From the NCBI GenBank assembly GCA_944385455.1, contig CALWXI010000108.1, forward strand, positions 1 to 16,458: a stretch of DNA of 16,458 nucleotides, written 5' to 3'. Origin of the DNA: an uncultured Oscillospiraceae bacterium. Its GTDB lineage: Bacteria > Bacillota > Clostridia > Oscillospirales > Oscillospiraceae. Shown here piece by piece: positions 13,361 to 16,458 of this stretch. How positions within the stretch are numbered: the first letter of the stretch is position 1; the number at the start of each line of letters is the position of its first letter. Position numbers and translations under genes: made by a program. The notes beneath the pieces are model-generated. The model did no database searches. It was not told where the DNA came from and saw only the letters and a list, made by a program, of their open reading frames with translations.

Positions 13361-15274
13361 TCAGTCCAGTTCCTCCAGCTCCCGCTGCCACACCGTCCAC
13401 TGTGCGTCGCTCGGCATCCGCCAGTCGCCGCGGGGGGAGAGGGCCACAGAGCCCACCTTGGGCCCGTCTGGGACGCAGTTGCGCTTGAACTGCTGGGTGA
13501 AAAAGCGGCGGTAGAAGATCTTCAGCCACTTCAAGATGACATCCCGGCTGTACTGCTTGCCCAGGGCATATATCGCCAGACGGTAGATCTTCCGCGGAGA
13601 GAAACCCCAGCGGAGCATATAGTACAGGAAAAAATCATGCAGCTCATATGGGCCCACCAGATCCTCCGTTCTCTGGCTGATCCTGCCCTGAACGGCCGGC
13701 AGCAGCTCCGGAGAAACAGGGGTATCCAGAATATCCTCCAGCACGTCGTGGAGAGCTTCGTCCTTCTCCGCGTTGTCCCGGGCCAGATAGCCAACCAGAT
13801 ACCGCACCAGTGTTTTGGGAATGGACGCATTGACGGCGTACATGCTCATGTGATCGCCGTTGTAGGTGCACCAGCCCAGGGCCAGCTCGGAGAGGTCGCC
13901 GGTGCCGATGACGATGCCGCCGCTCTGGTTGGCGATGTCCATCAGCACCTGAGTGCGTTCCCGGGCCTGGGCATTTTCATAAGTGACGGAGTGATCCTCC
14001 GGGTCATGGCCGATATCCTTGAAATGGGTCCGGACGCTGGCGGCGATGTCCACGGTGCGCAGCGTGGCCCCCAGCTTCTCCGCCAGGACCACGGCATTGT
14101 TCCGCGTGCGGTCCGTGGTGCCGAAGCAGGGCATGGTAACGGCCACGATGTCCGTCATGGGCCGGTCCAGCATCTTCATGGCAAGACCGGTAATCAGCAC
14201 CGCCAATGTGGAATCCAGCCCGCCAGAGAGGCCCACCACCGCCGTTTTGGCCCCGGTGTGGGCCAGACGCTGCTTAAGGCCCAGGGAGGCGATGAGCAAA
14301 ATCTCCCGGCACCGGGCGTCCCGGTCCTCCTTGCCTTCCGGCACGAAGGGCTGGGGCGCCACATAACGGGTGAGCTTGGTGGGAGAGAGGGTCAGAGAGA
14401 ATCCCGTATATGCCCCTGCCTCCTCCTGGCAAAACGCCTGGGTCCGGCGGCGCTCATAGCAAAGTTTCTGCACATCCACCTGGGAAATCAGCAAGCCGTT
14501 TTCATACCGCTGCTCACTCAGCAGCGTTCCGTTTTCCGCAATAAGCTGATGCGCGCCGAAGACCAGATCGGAGGTGGACTCTCCCTCTCCGGCGCTGGCG
14601 TAGAGATATCCGCACAGGAGTTTTGCCGACTGCATGGACACCAGCTGACGGCGGTAATCCGCCTTGCCCAGCACCTCGTTGCTGGCGGAAAGATTGCAGA
14701 TCACCGTGGCGCCTGCCCGGGCCATGGCCAAAGACGGCGGCTCCGGTGCCCATAGGTCTTCGCAGATCTCAAATCCCAGAATCAGTCCCGGCACCGTCTC
14801 ACAGGGAAAGATCTGTCCCGCGCCGAATGGCACCGAATCCTGGCCGCAGAACGAAATGGAATCACCCTTTTCCGGCGCTGGCGCAAACTGCCGCTTTTCG
14901 TAAAATTCACCGTAATTGGGCAGATGGGTCTTGGGAACTACCCCCAAAATATGTCCGCTCTGGATAATCACCGCGCAATTATACAAAAAGTTGTCTTTCC
15001 GCACCGGCATGCCCACGGCGGTGACCACCTCCAGATTCCGGGTGGCGTCCAGAACTGTGGAAAGCGCCTGTTCCGCTCCCCGCAGCAGTGCCTCCTGATA
15101 AAAAAGGTCTCCGCAGGTATAGCCCGTCAATCCCAGCTCCGGCAGCACCAGCACCTTGGCTCCCGCCTGTTCGGCGGCGCGCATCATGGTGAAGGTCTGC
15201 TCGGCGTTATAATCGCAATCCGCCAAGCGCAGCTTGGGGGTCCCGCAGGCGACAGAGATAAAACCGTCCTTCAT
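13361..15274 (-). CDS. nadE: Glutamine-dependent NAD+ synthetase
   Basis: 637 residues, the long two-domain form. It converts deamido-NAD to NAD using glutamine and ATP, the last step of NAD synthesis. The N-terminal nitrilase-like glutaminase domain (1 to about 280) has the catalytic triad E46 (L-P-E-L), K115 (V-P-K-T-H-L-P) and C171 (F-E-I-C-E-D-L). The synthetase domain has the ATP pyrophosphatase loop S-G-G-L-D-S at 350-355, and later G-T-G-D-L-S-E-L-A-L-G-W and the T-Y-N-G-D-H segment. The frame extends 28 codons upstream, but the ATG at 15274 has AGGAGG nine bases before it and starts the nitrilase fold. It has its own promoter and stands alone. The Rex-regulated hydrogenase nearby also responds to NAD(H), but a functional link is only speculation. 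Confidence 0.95.
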   Translation of the reverse strand: MKDGFISVACGTPKLRLADCDYNAEQTFTMMRAAEQAGAKVLVLPELGLTGYTCGDLFYQEALLRGAEQALSTVLDATRNLEVVTAVGMPVRKDNFLYNCAVIIQSGHILGVVPKTHLPNYGEFYEKRQFAPAPEKGDSISFCGQDSVPFGAGQIFPCETVPGLILGFEICEDLWAPEPPSLAMARAGATVICNLSASNEVLGKADYRRQLVSMQSAKLLCGYLYASAGEGESTSDLVFGAHQLIAENGTLLSEQRYENGLLISQVDVQKLCYERRRTQAFCQEEAGAYTGFSLTLSPTKLTRYVAPQPFVPEGKEDRDARCREILLIASLGLKQRLAHTGAKTAVVGLSGGLDSTLAVLITGLAMKMLDRPMTDIVAVTMPCFGTTDRTRNNAVVLAEKLGATLRTVDIAASVRTHFKDIGHDPEDHSVTYENAQARERTQVLMDIANQSGGIVIGTGDLSELALGWCTYNGDHMSMYAVNASIPKTLVRYLVGYLARDNAEKDEALHDVLEDILDTPVSPELLPAVQGRISQRTEDLVGPYELHDFFLYYMLRWGFSPRKIYRLAIYALGKQYSRDVILKWLKIFYRRFFTQQFKRNCVPDGPKVGSVALSPRGDWRMPSDAQWTVWQRELEELD

Positions 15275-15314
15275 TTGCTGATACCTCCTGGTGACGATAT
15301 GGATACTGATCGTT

Positions 15315-15343
15315 ATTTTACACCGCTTTTCTCCGGTTGACAA
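15315..15343 (-). promoter_or_regulatory. Promoter of nadE
   Basis: On the minus strand: TTGTCA (15338-15343), a 17-base spacer and TAAAAT (15315-15320), each matching consensus at five of six positions. The leader would be about 35 bases. The promoter lies directly downstream of the terminator at 15350-15392, so nadE is insulated from upstream transcription. Confidence 0.75.
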
Positions 15344-15349
15344 GAAATC

Positions 15350-15392
15350 CACACACAAAAAGGACCGCCGACGGCGGTCCTTTTTGTGTGTG
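15350..15392. terminator. Strong hairpin terminator in the nadE/rnhA gap
   Basis: A perfect 20-bp stem pairs 15350-15369 with 15373-15392 around GAC. The GC core GGACCGCC/GGCGGTCC is flanked by A5/T5 runs, so it can act on either strand. On the minus strand it would end the candidate small RNA, or read-through from rnhA. Confidence 0.88.
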
Positions 15393-15465
15393 TGTTTTAG
15401 GAGGGAGAAAATGCATCGGGTTGGGAGGACCCTTTGCTTGATTATAAAATACCCAATAATCTTTA
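15350..15465 (-). ncRNA. Candidate small RNA with C-rich anti-Shine-Dalgarno motifs
   Basis: This AT-rich stretch codes for no recognisable protein on the minus strand, has a promoter at 15470-15499 and ends in the strong terminator at 15350-15392. The RNA of about 110 bases would fold into a first hairpin (GAUUAU with AUAAUC, 15440-15461). A second, GGGU-CCUCCCA-ACCC (15418-15432), exposes CCUCCC in its loop. A single-stranded UUCUCCCUCCU (15399-15409) follows, then the terminator. C-rich loops and unpaired CCUCC tracts are how many Firmicute regulatory RNAs (RsaE, LhrC types) bind ribosome binding sites. The alternative is that it is only the 3' part of the rnhA transcript. No Rfam family was recognised. 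Confidence 0.35.
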
Positions 15466-15469
15466 CCGA

Positions 15470-15499
15470 ATTATGTGTTTCTTATGAACAGTTTGTAAA
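15470..15499 (-). promoter_or_regulatory. Candidate promoter of the small RNA
   Basis: On the minus strand: TTTACA (15494-15499), an 18-base spacer and CATAAT (15470-15475), each five of six to consensus. A further TATAAT lies at 15441-15446 but has only a weak -35. The region is AT-rich, so chance matches are more likely here than elsewhere in the window. Confidence 0.45.
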
Positions 15500-15518
15500 T
15501 GTTCCGGGAAAACACGCT

Positions 15519-15537
15519 TTCCACAACGGGTGTGGAA
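15519..15537 (-). terminator. Weak hairpin after rnhA
   Basis: Seven base pairs (TTCCACA at 15519-15525 with TGTGGAA at 15531-15537) around a five-base loop, starting three bases past the rnhA stop on the minus strand. GCGTGTTTT follows. It may be a weak terminator or a 3' end stabiliser. Confidence 0.45.
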
Positions 15538-15540
15538 GCC

Positions 15541-15981
15541 TCACCGGTATTTCTGGCTCTCCGCCACCGCCATCTCATCGCAGCGGTTGTTGTATTCATT
15601 TTCCGCGTGGCCCTTCACCCAGTGACAGCGCAGCGTGTGGATCTCACAAAGATCCAGCAGCCGCTGCCACAGATCCGGGTTCAGCGCGGGCTTCTTGTCC
15701 GGCTTCACCCAGCCCCGTTTCTGCCATCCCTTAGCCCAGCCCTTCTCCAGAGCGTCGATGACATACTTGGAGTCAGACCACAGCTCCACCACACACGGCT
15801 CCTTCAAAAGCTCCAGTGCAGAGATCACAGCGATGAGCTCCATGCGGTTGTTGGTGGTGTTGGCCTCACCTCCGGAGAGCTCCCGCCGGTGCTGCCCGTA
15901 CATCAGGATGGCGCCCCAGCCGCCCGGCCCGGGATTGCCGGAGCAGGCGCCGTCGGTATAGATGGTAACTGTTTTCAACAT
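15541..15981 (-). CDS. rnhA: Ribonuclease HI
   Basis: 146 residues, close to the 155 of the E. coli enzyme. It cleaves the RNA strand of RNA-DNA hybrids, removing R-loops and primers. The catalytic carboxylates are all present: D10 (Y-T-D-G-A), E48 (N-R-M-E-L), D70 (S-D-S-K-Y-V) and D135, with H125 in W-V-K-G-H-A. The basic handle segment G-W-A-K-G-W-Q-K-R-G-W is at 81-91. AAAGGATG before the ATG supports the start. The gene lies 31 bases after the SHOCT gene and probably shares its transcript. Confidence 0.95.
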   Translation of the reverse strand: MLKTVTIYTDGACSGNPGPGGWGAILMYGQHRRELSGGEANTTNNRMELIAVISALELLKEPCVVELWSDSKYVIDALEKGWAKGWQKRGWVKPDKKPALNPDLWQRLLDLCEIHTLRCHWVKGHAENEYNNRCDEMAVAESQKYR

Positions 15982-16012
15982 GGTTCATCCTTTTGTGGGA
16001 AAATTGGCGGAA

Positions 16013-16360
16013 TCAAAGATCCCGGAGGATCTCCTGCCGCTTTTGTTCATACTCCTCCTGGGTGATGAGGCTGCGGTCGTAGAGGCCGCGCAGCTCCTGG
16101 AGGCGGGCCTCTGCGGAGGACGGACGGTCTGTCTCCTCCGCGTCCTCAATGTGAATCTCCGGTCCGGCGTAGCCCTTGCCGAAGGCGCAGTAGGCATTAT
16201 ATGCGGTGATGCCGATGGCCATCAGCGTCCACAGGATACCAAAAGGACCGAAGGTGGGAATAGCCATCGTCACGCCGATGATCACGAAAATCAGTCCAAA
16301 CACCATTCCAAAGGCACCGGCGGCTTTACTTGGCCGATAAGTCACCCGTTTCCGTCTCAT
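16013..16360 (-). CDS. Small membrane protein with C-terminal SHOCT domain
   Basis: 115 residues. A basic N-terminus is followed by two membrane helices at about 15-35 and 38-60. A short acidic linker leads to a SHOCT (short C-terminal) domain at about 84-115, seen as L-x-E-L-x-x-L-Y-D-x-x-x-I-T-x-E-E-Y-E-x-K-R. SHOCT domains occur at the ends of many bacterial membrane proteins and are thought to mediate oligomerisation, without a defined activity. AAGGAGG precedes the ATG. The start lies 12 bases after the stop of the upstream (probable gyrA) gene and the stop 31 bases before rnhA, so co-transcription is likely. Confidence 0.8.
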   Translation of the reverse strand: MRRKRVTYRPSKAAGAFGMVFGLIFVIIGVTMAIPTFGPFGILWTLMAIGITAYNAYCAFGKGYAGPEIHIEDAEETDRPSSAEARLQELRGLYDRSLITQEEYEQKRQEILRDL

Positions 16361-16372
16361 GACGCGCCCTCC

Positions 16373-16458
16373 TTATTCCCCGTCAGTCTCCTCACTCTGG
16401 GTCTCGTCCCGGTCCGTCAGGGCCATGGAGATCACCCGGTCGCCCTCCTCCTTGAAGC
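16373..16458 (-). CDS. gyrA: C-terminal end of probable DNA gyrase subunit A (partial)
   Basis: Only the last 27 codons are in the window, ending in TAA. The tail F-K-E-E-G-D-R-V-I-S-M-A-L-T followed by an acidic run resembles the end of the last beta-pinwheel blade of GyrA, where E-G-D-R-V is usual, then a short acidic tail. ParC or another protein with a similar end cannot be excluded from so few residues. The following SHOCT gene begins 12 bases later, and its ribosome binding site abuts this stop. Confidence 0.5.
   Translation of the reverse strand, partial: FKEEGDRVISMALTDRDETQSEETDGE

Noticed and set aside
15275..15392. Riboswitch or attenuator leader for nadE
   Set aside because: A good promoter (15315-15343) sits between the hairpin and nadE, so the hairpin is upstream of the nadE transcript rather than in its leader.
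15411..15734. Plus-strand open frame of 108 codons with AGGAGG-like sequence just before its ATG
   Set aside because: Most of it is antisense to the well-supported rnhA gene, its residues look like no protein family, and no plus-strand promoter is visible. The apparent ribosome binding site is the complement of the CCUCC motifs of the candidate small RNA.

Overview
The window looks like a chromosomal segment of a high-GC, anaerobic, Gram-positive gut-type Firmicute, most likely in the Oscillospiraceae (Flavonifractor/Intestinimonas-like). This rests on the strong AGGAGG-type ribosome binding sites, TTGACA/TATAAT-type promoters, an oxygen-sensitive [FeFe] hydrogenase with a Rex-type operator, an ECF sigma/zf-HC2 anti-sigma pair of a kind common in Clostridia, and the high-GC coding sequence. 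The genus is an inference. I saw no insertion sequence, prophage, CRISPR array, tRNA or rRNA.

Layout. 1-127: the last codons of a probable methionyl-tRNA synthetase (+). 185-685: thpR (-). 793-1452: a HAD phosphatase (+). 1554-3003: an ECF sigma factor and its membrane anti-sigma factor, overlapping by 11 bases (+). 3061-4050: galE (-), divergent from an AEC-family transporter at 4168-5091 (+). 5280-6797: a monomeric group-B-like [FeFe] hydrogenase (-), with a consensus promoter and a near-perfect Rex operator upstream. 7069-10057: a DUF4340 membrane-anchored protein, an OmpR-type response regulator and a histidine kinase in one operon (+). 10136-10555: a hotdog thioesterase (-). 10723-13272: a metal-resistance operon (+) of ArsR/SmtB repressor, free-standing HMA metal-binding protein, and Cd/Zn/Pb-type P1B ATPase. 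13361-15274: glutamine-dependent NAD synthetase (-). 15350-15465: a candidate C-rich small RNA (-). 15541-16458: rnhA, a SHOCT-domain membrane protein, and the last codons of a probable gyrA, reading as one operon gyrA-SHOCT-rnhA (-).

How the parts work together. Most of the window is housekeeping or stress physiology. It is divided into short transcription units that alternate strand, and nearly every unit end carries a long hairpin terminator. Three self-contained regulatory circuits stand out. The first is an ECF sigma/anti-sigma pair with a probable autoregulated promoter. The second is a metal-sensing repressor whose operator overlaps its own promoter and which heads the efflux operon. 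The third is an NADH/NAD+-responsive (Rex) site over the hydrogenase promoter. The most novel-looking items are the candidate small RNA between nadE and rnhA, whose hairpin loop and single-stranded region carry anti-Shine-Dalgarno CCUCC motifs, and the internally duplicated DUF4340 protein tied to a two-component system. No gene-free stretch exceeds about 270 bases; the two longest (6798-7068 and 15275-15540) are described in the feature list.
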